From Actimicrobium sp035984655 (GTDB lineage Bacteria > Pseudomonadota > Gammaproteobacteria > Burkholderiales > Burkholderiaceae_D), in NCBI RefSeq assembly GCF_035984655.1, contig NZ_JAXCHT010000002.1, positions 248,001 to 312,000 on the forward strand: a DNA stretch of 64,000 nt, written 5' to 3'. The notes under the pieces are model-generated. The model worked only from the letters and a program-made list of their open reading frames with translations, ran no database searches and was not told where the DNA came from. The position numbers and the translations under genes were made by a program. This document shows, one piece after another, positions 40,381-49,227 of the stretch (positions are counted from its first letter, which is position 1; each line of letters opens with the position of its first letter).

Positions 40381-40485
40381 AAAATATTACATACTTTACG
40401 GCTTTGCTCTGATGGTGATGGGGAAAGCGGCATAAACTTCAGCCTCAATCCGGATTGTCTTGCGGATAGCTTCAAGGATAGTCAA

Positions 40486-40788
40486 ATGAACGCCGCTGTC
40501 AAAATCTCGTCACTTGGTTTGATTCTTCTGCTTGGAAGTGCGGCAGTGCTGGGCAATGATCGCGACGAGCGTTTGTTGCGCCGCGAAGCCCGCATCGAGC
40601 AGCGTCAACAGGCCCAGCCGGACAACCGTGGACGGCAGCAGGAAGCGCGTCCGGACGTCAGGCCGGAACCGCAGAATGTCCCACAACAGGCTGACCCGTC
40701 CAAACGGAATGGCCGCATGAGTCCGGACGAGCGGCGCGCCTTGCGCCGCCAGATTGATCAGGCCGGGCACGACATCTACAAGCGCTGA
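40486..40788 (+). CDS. Small exported charged protein, unknown
   Basis: A 100-residue protein with a Sec-type signal (SSLGLILLLGSAAVLG) followed by an Arg/Gln/Glu-rich, low-complexity middle and a C-terminal SPDERRALRRQIDQAGHDIY. That C-terminal pattern recurs in small secreted proteins of betaproteobacteria as I recall it, but no function is known to me. AAGGATAG lies ahead of the ATG. It is divergent from ompR and convergent with arfB. Confidence 0.7.
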   Translation: MNAAVKISSLGLILLLGSAAVLGNDRDERLLRREARIEQRQQAQPDNRGRQQEARPDVRPEPQNVPQQADPSKRNGRMSPDERRALRRQIDQAGHDIYKR

Positions 40789-40806
40789 CATTCATCCGAT
40801 TCTTTT

Positions 40807-41223
40807 TCATTCCCGCACCTTGCCGCGCAGTGCCTTGATCGCGCCGCGACCGGTCTTGGCGTCGACGCGGGCGCGCTGGGAACTGCGGGTTGGTCGCGTC
40901 GGTCGACGCAGCTCCGGCACCTCCAGCGCACTCTGAATAATTTCCTGTAAACGTCGTAACGCCTCGGCCTTGCTTTGTTGCTGGCTGCGCCCGTGTTGCG
41001 CCTTGATGATCAGGACGCCCTCACGCGTAATGCGTTGATCGTGCATCGCCAGCAGCCGCTCCCGGCAAAATTCCGGCAACGACGAGGCGGCGATGTCGAA
41101 GCGTAAATGGATCGCGGTCGCGACCTTGTTCACGTTTTGTCCGCCCGGCCCCTGGGCACGAATCGCAGTCAGTTCGATTTCGTCCAGGGGCAGGCTGATG
41201 GCGTCGTTAATCTCGAGATTCAT
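40807..41223 (-). CDS. arfB: Alternative ribosome-rescue factor ArfB
   Basis: A 138-residue codon-independent peptidyl-tRNA hydrolase of the class I release-factor type. The catalytic GGQ is at 27-29 in AQGPGGQNVNKVATA, and the C-terminal tail is basic (RRPTRPTRSSQRARVDAKTG), as needed to enter the empty mRNA channel. Size fits ArfB/YaeJ. It lies 18 bp after a Dabb-family gene on the same strand. Confidence 0.94.
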   Translation of the reverse strand: MNLEINDAISLPLDEIELTAIRAQGPGGQNVNKVATAIHLRFDIAASSLPEFCRERLLAMHDQRITREGVLIIKAQHGRSQQQSKAEALRRLQEIIQSALEVPELRRPTRPTRSSQRARVDAKTGRGAIKALRGKVRE

Positions 41224-41241
41224 TTTCTGCAGTTCAAATAA

Positions 41242-41538
41242 TCAATTTGTGTCGTACACCTGCACCCGCGCAAACAGCGCACCGAAGCGCGCCACGAAGG
41301 CCAGATGGCTGGGATCGATTTGATAGGCGTCGTGAGCAGCCTGGTCGTCAAACAGCAGCGTCAAGCCAAAGCTGAAACTGCGATCAACCACCGGTTCGTC
41401 GGTCGCCGCCGGTTGTCCGACATGCCCTTGCCGAATCGATGGGATATCAAGCAAACCAAGCAGCGCCGCCTGACATCCCGCACGTTGCTGGGGCGTTGCT
41501 TCTTGCGTCAGCCAGAAATACACGGAATGCACAAACAT
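41242..41538 (-). CDS. Dabb (stress-responsive A/B barrel) family protein
   Basis: A 98-residue small alpha/beta-barrel protein. The opening MFVHSVYFWLTQEATPQQ, the central FSFGLTLLFDDQAAHDAYQ and the ending HLAFVARFGALFARVQVYD match the Dabb fold, which forms dimers. Function is usually unknown. It lies between a DUF2520 gene and arfB on the minus strand with short gaps (19 and 18 bp). Confidence 0.85.
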   Translation of the reverse strand: MFVHSVYFWLTQEATPQQRAGCQAALLGLLDIPSIRQGHVGQPAATDEPVVDRSFSFGLTLLFDDQAAHDAYQIDPSHLAFVARFGALFARVQVYDTN

Positions 41539-41557
41539 AATTCACCTTGGAAATAGA

Positions 41558-42394
41558 TTATTCGCGCGCGCCGGCCAGCCGGACGGTTGCAGCAGCGAGT
41601 TGGTCGTAAAGCCTGCCGTAGGCGGCATCCCAATGCGCGATTGCTTGCTGCTGTCGGGCCACTGTCTCCATGTCGCCACGTGCGATCGGACCGGTCAGGG
41701 CCGCCGCCGGACCAAGCCGCACCGCATTGTCGACGCTTTCTCGCGCCAGCGGCGCAATCAATTGCATTGCGATGTCCGGTGGAATTCCCGCTGCCACATA
41801 AGCCTGTTGCGCCACCGCCAGCGTGGTCACCAGATAGTTGGAGGCGAACACGGCGGCCGCGTGATACAGCGATTTCGAGGCAAGCGCGATCGGTAGCGGC
41901 CGGGCGCCGATGGCTTCGAGCAGCGGCAGCAATGTCGCGAGCGCCGCGGTATCGCCTTCGACCCCGAAAAAAGTGCCGGAAAATGTGGCGCAGACCCGTT
42001 CCGGATCGGCAAAGCTGCGCACCGGATGCAGGCTGGCGACAGCTGCACCGAGCGCGGCGGCGGCGCGCAACTGATCGGAACCGAGCGCGCCGCTGCAATG
42101 GAACACGATGCTGTTCTGGTCGATCTGGCCGCTGCCGGAGAGGCGCGCACAACACGCGGCAATCTGGTCGTCCGGTACCGCCAGCAAGAACAGCGAGGCG
42201 GCGCCAATGGCATCAAACTCATGCACCGGATTGCCCGCGCCGATGAACGCCACTGCCTGCCGCGCCGTGCCGTCTGACCGCGTGAGCACGTCGGCAATCT
42301 GCAGCAGACCGCTGCGGCGCCATAGATGGGCCAATGTCTTGCCGACGCGTCCGGCGCCGATGATGCAAAGGGAGGTAGTCAAGCGGGTTTCCAC
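41558..42394 (-). CDS. Rossmann-like and DUF2520 domain-containing protein
   Basis: A 278-residue protein of the NADP-oxidoreductase-coenzyme-F420-like plus DUF2520 architecture. The N-terminal Rossmann motif is CIIGAGRVGKTLAHLW, and the later HCSGALGSDQLRAAAALG and ASLHPVRSFADPERVCATF are diagnostic. The C-terminal helical domain (LYHAAAVFASNYLVTTLAVAQ) resembles ketopantoate-reductase-type enzymes. A dehydrogenase role is plausible but the substrate is unknown. Confidence 0.88.
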   Translation of the reverse strand: METRLTTSLCIIGAGRVGKTLAHLWRRSGLLQIADVLTRSDGTARQAVAFIGAGNPVHEFDAIGAASLFLLAVPDDQIAACCARLSGSGQIDQNSIVFHCSGALGSDQLRAAAALGAAVASLHPVRSFADPERVCATFSGTFFGVEGDTAALATLLPLLEAIGARPLPIALASKSLYHAAAVFASNYLVTTLAVAQQAYVAAGIPPDIAMQLIAPLARESVDNAVRLGPAAALTGPIARGDMETVARQQQAIAHWDAAYGRLYDQLAAATVRLAGARE

Positions 42395-42459
42395 AACAAG
42401 TTGAAAACCAGCAGTGTAGCGCGGCGATCATTGCTGCTGCGCGGTGCTATGGAATTGCG

Positions 42460-43512
42460 TCAGTCCGAAAAAATGATCGCATTGCCGGGCAGCGGCAAGC
42501 GATGCGTGCCGGCCAGCGTCGAGGCCAGCGCCTCGTCGGCGCGCAGCACCGGTGACACGCAGCAGTCAATGCCGGCAAATTTTTCCGTCCAGGCGCGCAG
42601 GTCATTCTGTGCAAACAGCTGCTGCACGGCGGCGATCTGCGCAAGCGCCGCCGTGCCGCCAACCGGCTGGCCAAGCGCCCAGTGGTCGGTGGCCCAGTCC
42701 GGCCGGTTGACCGCAACACAAAACGCTTTCCAGAATTTCAGTTCGAGCGCACCAAGCGCCATGAAACGGTGGTCGCTGGTGCGGTAGACGTTGTAGCAGG
42801 CGACACCGCCGGTGAGCAGGTCCCTGCCGGGCGCGGCCGGTTTGCCGAAGTTCTTCACTGCGACCAGCGGCATGACATTGTTGGCCATGACCGCGTGCGT
42901 CATCGACACATCGACGTGCCGGCCGGCGCCGCCCATCTTCACCGCCAGCAGCGCGGCCAGCACGCCCTGAACCGCGGTTTGCGCACCGCCCAGCAGGTCG
43001 GCAATCTGCAGGTTGGGCAACGCTGGCGTGCCATCTGCGTTGGCGTTCTGTTCCAGCATGCCGGCGCTGGCAAGATAATTGATGTCATGGCCCGCCATCG
43101 GCGCCATCGGGCCGCTCTGGCCGTAGCCGGAGATCGAGCACATGACCAGGTGCGGATTGCACTGCTTGAGGACGGTCCAATCCAGTTGCAGGCGCTGCAT
43201 CACACCGGGCCGGTAGCTTTCGATGACCACATCGGCGTGCGCGACCATCTGCAGAAAGCGTTCGCGTTGCGCGCCGTCCTTCAGATCCAGCCGCAACAAC
43301 TGCTTGCCGCGATTGACCAGCTGAAAAAACTGCGACAGCTGATCCGGAAACGGCCCCATGGTGCGGGCCGGGTCACCCGCGCCAGGTTCTTCGATCTTGA
43401 TGACCTCTGCGCCCATGTCCGACAATTGCAGTGTCGCCATCGGGCCCGGCAACAACCGGGTCAGGTCGAGAACGCGAATGCCGCGCAGCGGCTGGTCGGC
43501 CGGGCTGTCCAC
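42460..43512 (-). CDS. CaiB/BaiF CoA-transferase family protein (alpha-methylacyl-CoA racemase-like)
   Basis: A 350-residue family III CoA transferase/racemase. Diagnostic segments are RVLDLTRLLPGPMATLQLSD, DLKDGAQRERFLQMV, ISGYGQSGPMAPMAGHDINY and the catalytic Asp region QIADLLGGAQTAVQGVLAAL. The closest wording is to alpha-methylacyl-CoA racemase. The start is GTG at 43512, immediately after the yheS stop with no gap, which points to coupled translation. The substrate is unknown. Confidence 0.88.
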   Translation of the reverse strand: MDSPADQPLRGIRVLDLTRLLPGPMATLQLSDMGAEVIKIEEPGAGDPARTMGPFPDQLSQFFQLVNRGKQLLRLDLKDGAQRERFLQMVAHADVVIESYRPGVMQRLQLDWTVLKQCNPHLVMCSISGYGQSGPMAPMAGHDINYLASAGMLEQNANADGTPALPNLQIADLLGGAQTAVQGVLAALLAVKMGGAGRHVDVSMTHAVMANNVMPLVAVKNFGKPAAPGRDLLTGGVACYNVYRTSDHRFMALGALELKFWKAFCVAVNRPDWATDHWALGQPVGGTAALAQIAAVQQLFAQNDLRAWTEKFAGIDCCVSPVLRADEALASTLAGTHRLPLPGNAIIFSD

Positions 43513-45498
43513 TCAGACCACTTGTTCCAGCGCTTCCTGCTGTTCGATCCACTCGGCTTCCAGCGTCGCGATTTCCTTGGCATAGAAGCTCTGGTCGGTC
43601 AGCAGGGTTTTCAATTCCTTCTTGTGCGCGGCTTCGTATATTTCCGGATTCGCCAGACGCTCGTCAACCACTGCCTTTTGCGCCGACCGCTTGGCCATCT
43701 GCTCTTCGATTTTCTTCAGCTTGTTTTCGATCGGCTTCTTGCGTGCGGCCAGCTTCTGGCGGTCTTCCGCATCGGCGCGTTTCTGGTCTTTCTTGTCCAC
43801 CACGACTGCCGCCGGCGCTACCGTGCTGGACGACTTGGTCTTGACCGTCGGCAGGGCAGTGCCGATCGCATTGGTTTTGGTCGCCAGCTTGGTCTTGAAC
43901 AGCCAATCCTTGTAATCGTCGAGGTCGCCGTCGAACGGTTGCAACTGGCCATCGGCGACGATGATGAATTCATCGGTGGTGGCGCGCAGCAGATGGCGAT
44001 CATGTGAGACCACGACGAGCGTGCCCTCGAATTGCGCCAGCGCCATGGTCAGCGCTTCCCGTGTTTCCAGGTCCAGATGGTTGGTTGGTTCATCCAGCAG
44101 CAGCAGGTTGGGGCGCTGCCAGACAATCAACGCCAGGGCCAGTCGGGCTTTTTCGCCGCCGGAGAATGGGGCGATCTTCGCCGTCACCATCGGACCGTTG
44201 AAGTTGAAGCTGCCGAGGAAGTTGCGCAATTCCTGTTCGCGCACACCTGGCGCGATATGGCCCAGATGCCACAGCGGTGATTCTTCGTGGCGCAGCATTT
44301 CGACTTGATGCTGGGCGAAGTAGCCGATGGCCAGTCCCTTGCCGAACTGACTGTCACCGGACAACGGGGCGAGTTCGCCGGCAATGGTCTTGATCAGGGT
44401 AGATTTGCCGGCGCCGTTGACGCCCAGCAGGCCGATGCGCTGGCCGATCTGCAGCGAGAAGTTGATACCCGAGACAATCGTTTTTTCGACCACCGAGTGA
44501 TCGGTTTCATTTTCGATGCGATAGCCGGCGTAGACATCTTCCATCGTCAGCAGCGGGTTCGGTGCACTGGCCGGCTCGCGGAACTCAAACGAGAATTCGG
44601 CGGCCGCGCGCAGCGGCGCCAGCTCTTCCATCTTCGCCAGCGCCTTCATCCGGCTCTGGGCCTGGCGTGCCTTGCTGGCCTGGGCCTTGAAGCGGTTGAT
44701 GAACGACTCCAGATGCGAACGCTGACGCTGTTGTTTCTCCAGCGTGCCGGCGGCCAGGATCATTTGCGCGGCGCGCTGGCGTTCGAACGAACTGTAATTG
44801 CCGGAGTAGCGTTTCAGTTTGCGTTCGTCGATATGCACGATCACGTTGACGACGCCGTCGAGGAAGTCGCGATCATGCGAAATGATGATCAGCGTACCGG
44901 CGTAGCGCTTGAGCCAGTCTTCCAGCCAGATGATGGCATCCAGATCCAGATGGTTGGTCGGTTCATCGAGCAGCAGCAGATCGGACGGGCACATCAGTGC
45001 CTGGGCCAAATTCAGCCGCATGCGCCAGCCGCCGGAAAAGCTCGCCACCGGTTGCGTCATCTGCGCCATCGAAAAGCCCAGCCCGGTCAGCAGCTGCTCG
45101 CCACGCGAGCGCACCGTGTAGGCATCCGCATCGGCCAGGGCGCTGTACAGGTCGCCAATCAGCAAGCCATTGGCCGACGTATCCGGTTCGCTTTCCAGAA
45201 AGGCCAGTTCATCTTCCAGCCGACGCAGGGTGACGTCGCCATCGATGGCATATTCGAGCGCGGCGCGATCCAGTGCCGGCGTCTCCTGTGCGACATACGC
45301 CATGCGCCATTTGCTGGGGAAATCGATGCTGCCCAGATCGGCATGCAGCTCACCGCGCAACAGGCCGAACAGGCTGGATTTGCCGGCGCCATTGGCCCCG
45401 ATCAGGCCGATCTTGTCGCCGGGATTGAGGGTGAGGTCGACATTGTCGAGCAACGGCTTGATGCCGCGCATCATGGAAACTTGCTGGAAACGAATCAT
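43513..45498 (-). CDS. yheS: ABC-F family ATPase YheS
   Basis: A 661-residue soluble ABC-F protein with two ATP-binding cassettes and no membrane domain; ABC-F proteins act on the ribosome. Walker A motifs are GANGAGKSS and GVNGAGKST; the signature and Walker B motifs are SFSGGWRMRLNLAQAL, LLLLDEPTNHLDLDAI, SGGEKARLALALIV and LLLLDEPTNHLDLETR. The N-terminal phrase YVAQETPALDRAALEYAIDGD matches YheS rather than Uup or EttA. A C-terminal coiled coil (residues about 580-655) follows. Upstream is prmB. Confidence 0.93.
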   Translation of the reverse strand: MIRFQQVSMMRGIKPLLDNVDLTLNPGDKIGLIGANGAGKSSLFGLLRGELHADLGSIDFPSKWRMAYVAQETPALDRAALEYAIDGDVTLRRLEDELAFLESEPDTSANGLLIGDLYSALADADAYTVRSRGEQLLTGLGFSMAQMTQPVASFSGGWRMRLNLAQALMCPSDLLLLDEPTNHLDLDAIIWLEDWLKRYAGTLIIISHDRDFLDGVVNVIVHIDERKLKRYSGNYSSFERQRAAQMILAAGTLEKQQRQRSHLESFINRFKAQASKARQAQSRMKALAKMEELAPLRAAAEFSFEFREPASAPNPLLTMEDVYAGYRIENETDHSVVEKTIVSGINFSLQIGQRIGLLGVNGAGKSTLIKTIAGELAPLSGDSQFGKGLAIGYFAQHQVEMLRHEESPLWHLGHIAPGVREQELRNFLGSFNFNGPMVTAKIAPFSGGEKARLALALIVWQRPNLLLLDEPTNHLDLETREALTMALAQFEGTLVVVSHDRHLLRATTDEFIIVADGQLQPFDGDLDDYKDWLFKTKLATKTNAIGTALPTVKTKSSSTVAPAAVVVDKKDQKRADAEDRQKLAARKKPIENKLKKIEEQMAKRSAQKAVVDERLANPEIYEAAHKKELKTLLTDQSFYAKEIATLEAEWIEQQEALEQVV

Positions 45499-45513
45499 GG
45501 TTGTTGCACTTGC

Positions 45514-45533
45514 GGGAGCGTCGCAACGCTCCC
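45514..45533. other. Perfect 8-bp hairpin upstream of yheS
   Basis: GGGAGCGT (45514-45521) and ACGCTCCC (45526-45533) form a hairpin around a 4-base loop, within the 97-bp gap between the prmB stop and the yheS start. On the plus strand it is followed by a pyrimidine-rich tail, but no plus-strand gene leads into it; on the minus strand it lies in the yheS leader. It may be an attenuator-like or mRNA-stability element. Confidence 0.4.
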
Positions 45534-45595
45534 CTTTCTTGGGTTCGGAGAAGGGAAATTCAGGGCGCGAGTATAAGCCATGTTGCAGCGCAACC

Positions 45596-46474
45596 TTAGA
45601 GTTGTTCGGCGCCGACCAGAAACACCATGTCGTCGCCCGCGCTGGTGCTCATCCAGGTCAGCTCCAGGCGGGGGAACGCGGCTTCCGCAAAAGCCCGTTC
45701 ATTGCCGATCTCGACCACCAGCACGCCCTTGTCGGTCAGCCGCTCACGGGCGCCGGCGACGATGCCGCGTACCAGCGCCATGCCGTCGTCGCCGCCGGCC
45801 AGCGCCAGCGTTGGCTCATGCAGGTATTCCGCCGGCAGTTTCTCCATTGATGCACTGTTGACGTAGGGCGGATTGGTGATGATCAGATCGAATTTGGTGG
45901 CCGGCACGTTGGCATACAGGTCGGATTCGATCAGCGTGATGCGGTCCTGCAGCTGGTATTCGTCGACATTGCGTCGCGCCACCGCCAAGGCATCGGCCGA
46001 GATATCGGTCGCCACCACGTGGGCGTTCGGGAAGGCATCGGCCAGCATGATGGCCAGGCAGCCGGAACCGGTGCACAACTCGAGGATATTCAGCACGGCC
46101 ATCGGGTCGCTGACCCACGGCGAAAACTGGTCGGGGATCAGTTCGGCAATGAACGAGCGTGGCACCAGCACGCGCTCATCGACATAAAAATGATAGCCGC
46201 CGAGCCAGGCCTGATGCGTGATGTACGCTGCTGGCAGGCGCTCGAAGGTGCGATGCTCGATCATCTTCAGCACCTCGGCGATTTCTTCCGGCAGCAGGCG
46301 TGCATCGAGGAACGGATCGAGTTTATCGAGCGGCAGATGCAGCGTGTGCAGGATCAGGTAGGCGGCTTCGTCGAAGGCGCTGCTGCTGCCATGGCCGAAG
46401 AACAGCTTGGCCGTATTGAAGCGGGTCACCGTGTAGCGCAACAGGTCGCGTACGGTAGAAAAGGAATTGTTCAT
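45596..46474 (-). CDS. prmB: 50S ribosomal protein uL3 glutamine N5-methyltransferase PrmB
   Basis: A 292-residue SAM-dependent methyltransferase that methylates a Gln in ribosomal protein uL3. The N-terminal helical domain is followed by the methyltransferase fold with VLELCTGSGCLAIMLA-like motif (LNILELCTGSGCLAIML), VVATDISADALAVARRN and the catalytic NPPY motif in LIITNPPYVNSASM. The N-terminal phrase RDLLRYTVTRFNTAKLFFGHG is characteristic of PrmB. A terminator separates it from dapE. Confidence 0.95.
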   Translation of the reverse strand: MNNSFSTVRDLLRYTVTRFNTAKLFFGHGSSSAFDEAAYLILHTLHLPLDKLDPFLDARLLPEEIAEVLKMIEHRTFERLPAAYITHQAWLGGYHFYVDERVLVPRSFIAELIPDQFSPWVSDPMAVLNILELCTGSGCLAIMLADAFPNAHVVATDISADALAVARRNVDEYQLQDRITLIESDLYANVPATKFDLIITNPPYVNSASMEKLPAEYLHEPTLALAGGDDGMALVRGIVAGARERLTDKGVLVVEIGNERAFAEAAFPRLELTWMSTSAGDDMVFLVGAEQL

Positions 46475-46514
46475 GATGGCGAGCTCGCAGGAAAATGAAG
46501 TGTAAAAGCGTGGA

Positions 46515-46541
46515 ATGCAAAAGCGCTGCCGGAGCAGCGCG
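46515..46541 (-). terminator. Rho-independent terminator after dapE
   Basis: On the minus strand GCGCTGC (from 46540) and GCAGCGC (to 46523) form a 7-bp stem around a 4-base loop, followed by TTTTGC. It ends the dap-pilU-dapE transcript before prmB. Confidence 0.7.
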
Positions 46542-46567
46542 TCGGTGCCGCAGAAGCAGTCGACCGG

Positions 46568-47695
46568 TCAGGTCAACAGGTTCTCAAGCGTGCGACGGTA
46601 AATGTTTTTTAGCGGATCGATGTAGCGTACTTCGATGTGTTCATCAATCTTGTGAATGCTGCCATTCGGTGGGCCGACTTCGATGACCTGCGGGCAAATG
46701 CGTGCGATGAAGCGGCCATCCGAGGTGCCGCCGGTGGTCGACAGTTCGGTGTCAAGCCCGGTCTCGCTCTTGATCGCGGCGCAGATGGCATCGCTGAGCG
46801 TGCCGCGCGGGGTCAGGAACGGCAAGCCGCTGATGGTCCACTTCAAGGTGTATTCGAGGCCGTGCCGGTTGAGGATCACATGCACCCGATCCTGCAAATC
46901 CTCGACCGTGCTGGCGGTCGAAAAGCGAAAGTTAAAATCGATCACCAGTTCGCCCGGAATCACGTTCGAGGCGCCGGTGCCGCCGTGGATGTTCGAGATC
47001 TGCCATGAGGTCGGCAAATAGTATTCGTTGGCTTCGTCCCACTGCTCGGCGACCAGTTCGGCCAGCGCAGGCGCCGCCACATGAATCGGATTGCGTGCCA
47101 GTTGCGGATAGGCGATATGTCCCTGCACGCCCTTGACGACCAGCTTGCCGGACATCGAGCCGCGCCGGCCGTTCTTGATCATGTCGCCCATTTCGTTGGC
47201 CGAAGTCGGTTCGCCGACGATGCAGTAATCGAGCTGTTCGCCGCGCGCCTTGAGCATGTCGCACATGATCACGGTGCCGTCGATGGCCGGCCCTTCCTCA
47301 TCGCTGGTCAGCAGGAAGGCGATCGATCCGGCGTGATTGGCGTGCGCCGCAAGGAATTCCTCGACGGCCACCACCATGGCGGCAATCGAGGTTTTCATGT
47401 CGGCGGCGCCGCGTCCGAACAGTTTGCCGTCGCGATGGGTCGGCGTGAACGGGTCGGAGGTCCATTGATCGAGCGGGCCGGTCGGCACCACGTCGGTATG
47501 GCCGGCGAAGACCAGCAACGGCTGCGCGGTGCCCCGGCGCGCCCACAGGTTGGTGACATTGCCCGACTCGACCGTTTCGCAGACGAAGCCGAGCGGTTCC
47601 AGCAGCCCGATCAGATGCGACTGGCAGCCGTTGTCCTGCGGGGTGACCGACGACAGTGCGATCAGGTGTTCGGCCAGCGCCAGCGTTTTGCTCAT
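46568..47695 (-). CDS. dapE: Succinyl-diaminopimelate desuccinylase DapE
   Basis: A 375-residue di-zinc peptidase-family enzyme that removes succinate from N-succinyl-L,L-DAP in lysine/peptidoglycan synthesis. Metal-site segments are LVFAGHTDVVPTGP, FGRGAADMKTSIAAMV and LTSDEEGPAIDGT; the dimerisation domain contains NGRRGSMSGKLVVKGVQGH-like wording. Length is normal for DapE. It lies 4 bp after an arsC-like gene and is last in the dap-pilU run. Confidence 0.97.
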   Translation of the reverse strand: MSKTLALAEHLIALSSVTPQDNGCQSHLIGLLEPLGFVCETVESGNVTNLWARRGTAQPLLVFAGHTDVVPTGPLDQWTSDPFTPTHRDGKLFGRGAADMKTSIAAMVVAVEEFLAAHANHAGSIAFLLTSDEEGPAIDGTVIMCDMLKARGEQLDYCIVGEPTSANEMGDMIKNGRRGSMSGKLVVKGVQGHIAYPQLARNPIHVAAPALAELVAEQWDEANEYYLPTSWQISNIHGGTGASNVIPGELVIDFNFRFSTASTVEDLQDRVHVILNRHGLEYTLKWTISGLPFLTPRGTLSDAICAAIKSETGLDTELSTTGGTSDGRFIARICPQVIEVGPPNGSIHKIDEHIEVRYIDPLKNIYRRTLENLLT

Positions 47696-47699
47696 GACA

Positions 47700-48053
47700 T
47701 CATTTCTTGAAAATCGATTGATAAACGTCGACGGAAAATCCGACCACGGTGTGCGCGGGCGTCACCAGCACCGGCCGCTTGATCACTGACGGCGCTTCCA
47801 GCATCAGTGCGATGGCGCTGGCGTCATCGGTGACGGCGGCCTTGCGCGCATCGCTCAGCGCGCGCCAGGTCGTGCCCTTGCGATTGATCAGGGTTTCCCA
47901 CGTGACCCGGGTCAGCCATTGCCGGATCACTTCCGGGTCGAGGCCAGCCTTCTTTACGTCATGAAACTGGAACGGTTGTTGCTGTTCTGCGAGCCAGGTG
48001 CGGGCCTTCTTGACTTGATCACAATTCGGAATGCCATACATCGTCGTACTCAT
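47700..48053 (-). CDS. ArsC-family reductase-like protein (YffB/Spx type)
   Basis: A 117-residue thioredoxin-fold protein. The opening MYGIPNCDQVKKARTWL contains one active-site Cys, as in YffB, and the region SVIKRPVLVTPAHTVVGF matches the family. It is unlikely to be a true arsenate reductase, as the usual context and extra cysteines are missing; Escherichia coli yffB also precedes dapE. Starts at ATG 48053, with a second in-frame ATG four codons later. The gap to pilU upstream is 12 bp. Confidence 0.88.
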   Translation of the reverse strand: MSTTMYGIPNCDQVKKARTWLAEQQQPFQFHDVKKAGLDPEVIRQWLTRVTWETLINRKGTTWRALSDARKAAVTDDASAIALMLEAPSVIKRPVLVTPAHTVVGFSVDVYQSIFKK

Positions 48054-48065
48054 GCGCAGCGTGCC

Positions 48066-49202
48066 TCAACTGTTGAACGTGAACTCGGTAAAGGTCGCGC
48101 CTTCGTCGACTTCCGGCTTGGGCTCTTCGCGGCGGCCCTTGCTGGCGTCGTCATTGTTGATCAGCCAGAACAGATTGCTGGCCGAGTCAGCGTGCGCCAT
48201 CGCCTCTTCCTGCGTGACCTTGCCTTCACGGATCAATTGCAGCAGCGCCTGCTCGAACGTTTGCGATCCGGGCGACATGCTTTTTTCAATCGCTTCCTTG
48301 ATCTGCCCGATTTCGCCCTGTTCGATCAGGTCGGCCACATGCCGTGTATTGAGCAGCACTTCCACCGCCGGCATGCGGCCGCCATCGGTTGACGGAATCA
48401 GCCGTTGCGACACGATTGCACTGACGGTCGAGGCCAAGTCCTGCAGCAGCGCAGGGCGGTTTTCAATCGGGAAGAAGCCGATGATCCGGTTCAGCGCCCG
48501 GTAACTGTTATTCGCATGCAGCGTGGTCACCACCAGATGGCCGGACTGGGCGTAGGCCAGCGCTGCCGCCATGGTTTCACGGTCGCGGATCTCGCCGATC
48601 AGGATGCAATCGGGGGCCTGGCGCAGGGCGTTCTTCAGGGCCACATTCATGTCTTCGGTGTCGACCCCGACCTCGCGCTGGTTGACGATCGATTTCTTGT
48701 TGCGGAACAGGAATTCGATCGGGTCTTCCAGCGTCAGGATGTGGCCCGGCATCGTCGCATTGCGATGATCCAGCATGGCGGCGATGGTGGTGGACTTGCC
48801 CGACCCGGTGGCGCCGACGACCAGCATCAGGCCGCGCTTGGCGGTGATCAGTTCGGTCAGGATCGGCGGCACATTCAGGCTGGCCAGTTCGGGAATCGCA
48901 TACGGGATATAGCGCAGCACCGCCGAGACCGTGCCGCGCTGGCGGAACGCCGACAGCCGGAAGCTGCCGACGCCGGTGACCGGAATGCCGAGATTGAGCT
49001 CGTTGTCGCGTTCCAGTTCCTGCATCCGGTTGGCCGGCACCACTTCGCCGAGCAGCGCCAGGATGTAAGCCTGATCCATTTTCTGCTGATTGATCGGCAG
49101 CAGCGCGCCATTGATCTTCAGATGAATGGGGGAGTTCACGGCGAGGAACATGTCCGAGGCGCCCTTGTCTTTCATCAACGCAAATAACCGATCCATTGCC
49201 AT
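48066..49202 (-). CDS. pilU: Twitching motility ATPase PilU
   Basis: A 378-residue type IV pilus retraction ATPase of the PilT/PilU group. Walker A is VVGATGSGKSTT, Walker B CILIGEIRDRETM, and the His box HLVVTTLHANN. The N-terminal phrase DRLFALMKDKGASDMFLAV and a long C-terminal tail rich in acidic residues indicate PilU and not PilT. The ATG at 49202 is preceded by GGGGGAG; the frame runs upstream to 49292 without support. It lies inside the dap genes (dapD upstream, arsC-like and dapE downstream), and no pilT is visible. Confidence 0.93.
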   Translation of the reverse strand: MAMDRLFALMKDKGASDMFLAVNSPIHLKINGALLPINQQKMDQAYILALLGEVVPANRMQELERDNELNLGIPVTGVGSFRLSAFRQRGTVSAVLRYIPYAIPELASLNVPPILTELITAKRGLMLVVGATGSGKSTTIAAMLDHRNATMPGHILTLEDPIEFLFRNKKSIVNQREVGVDTEDMNVALKNALRQAPDCILIGEIRDRETMAAALAYAQSGHLVVTTLHANNSYRALNRIIGFFPIENRPALLQDLASTVSAIVSQRLIPSTDGGRMPAVEVLLNTRHVADLIEQGEIGQIKEAIEKSMSPGSQTFEQALLQLIREGKVTQEEAMAHADSASNLFWLINNDDASKGRREEPKPEVDEGATFTEFTFNS

Positions 49203-49227
49203 GCTGTTCTCCCCCGAGCAGATTAAA

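Noticed and set aside
42682..45576. Two long plus-strand frames opposite the CoA-transferase and yheS genes
   Set aside because: They mirror the ABC-F and CoA-transferase genes, which carry intact Walker and catalytic motifs on the minus strand.
47700..48053. True arsenate reductase (arsC)
   Set aside because: Only one active-site Cys, YffB-type wording, and dapE context without other ars genes.
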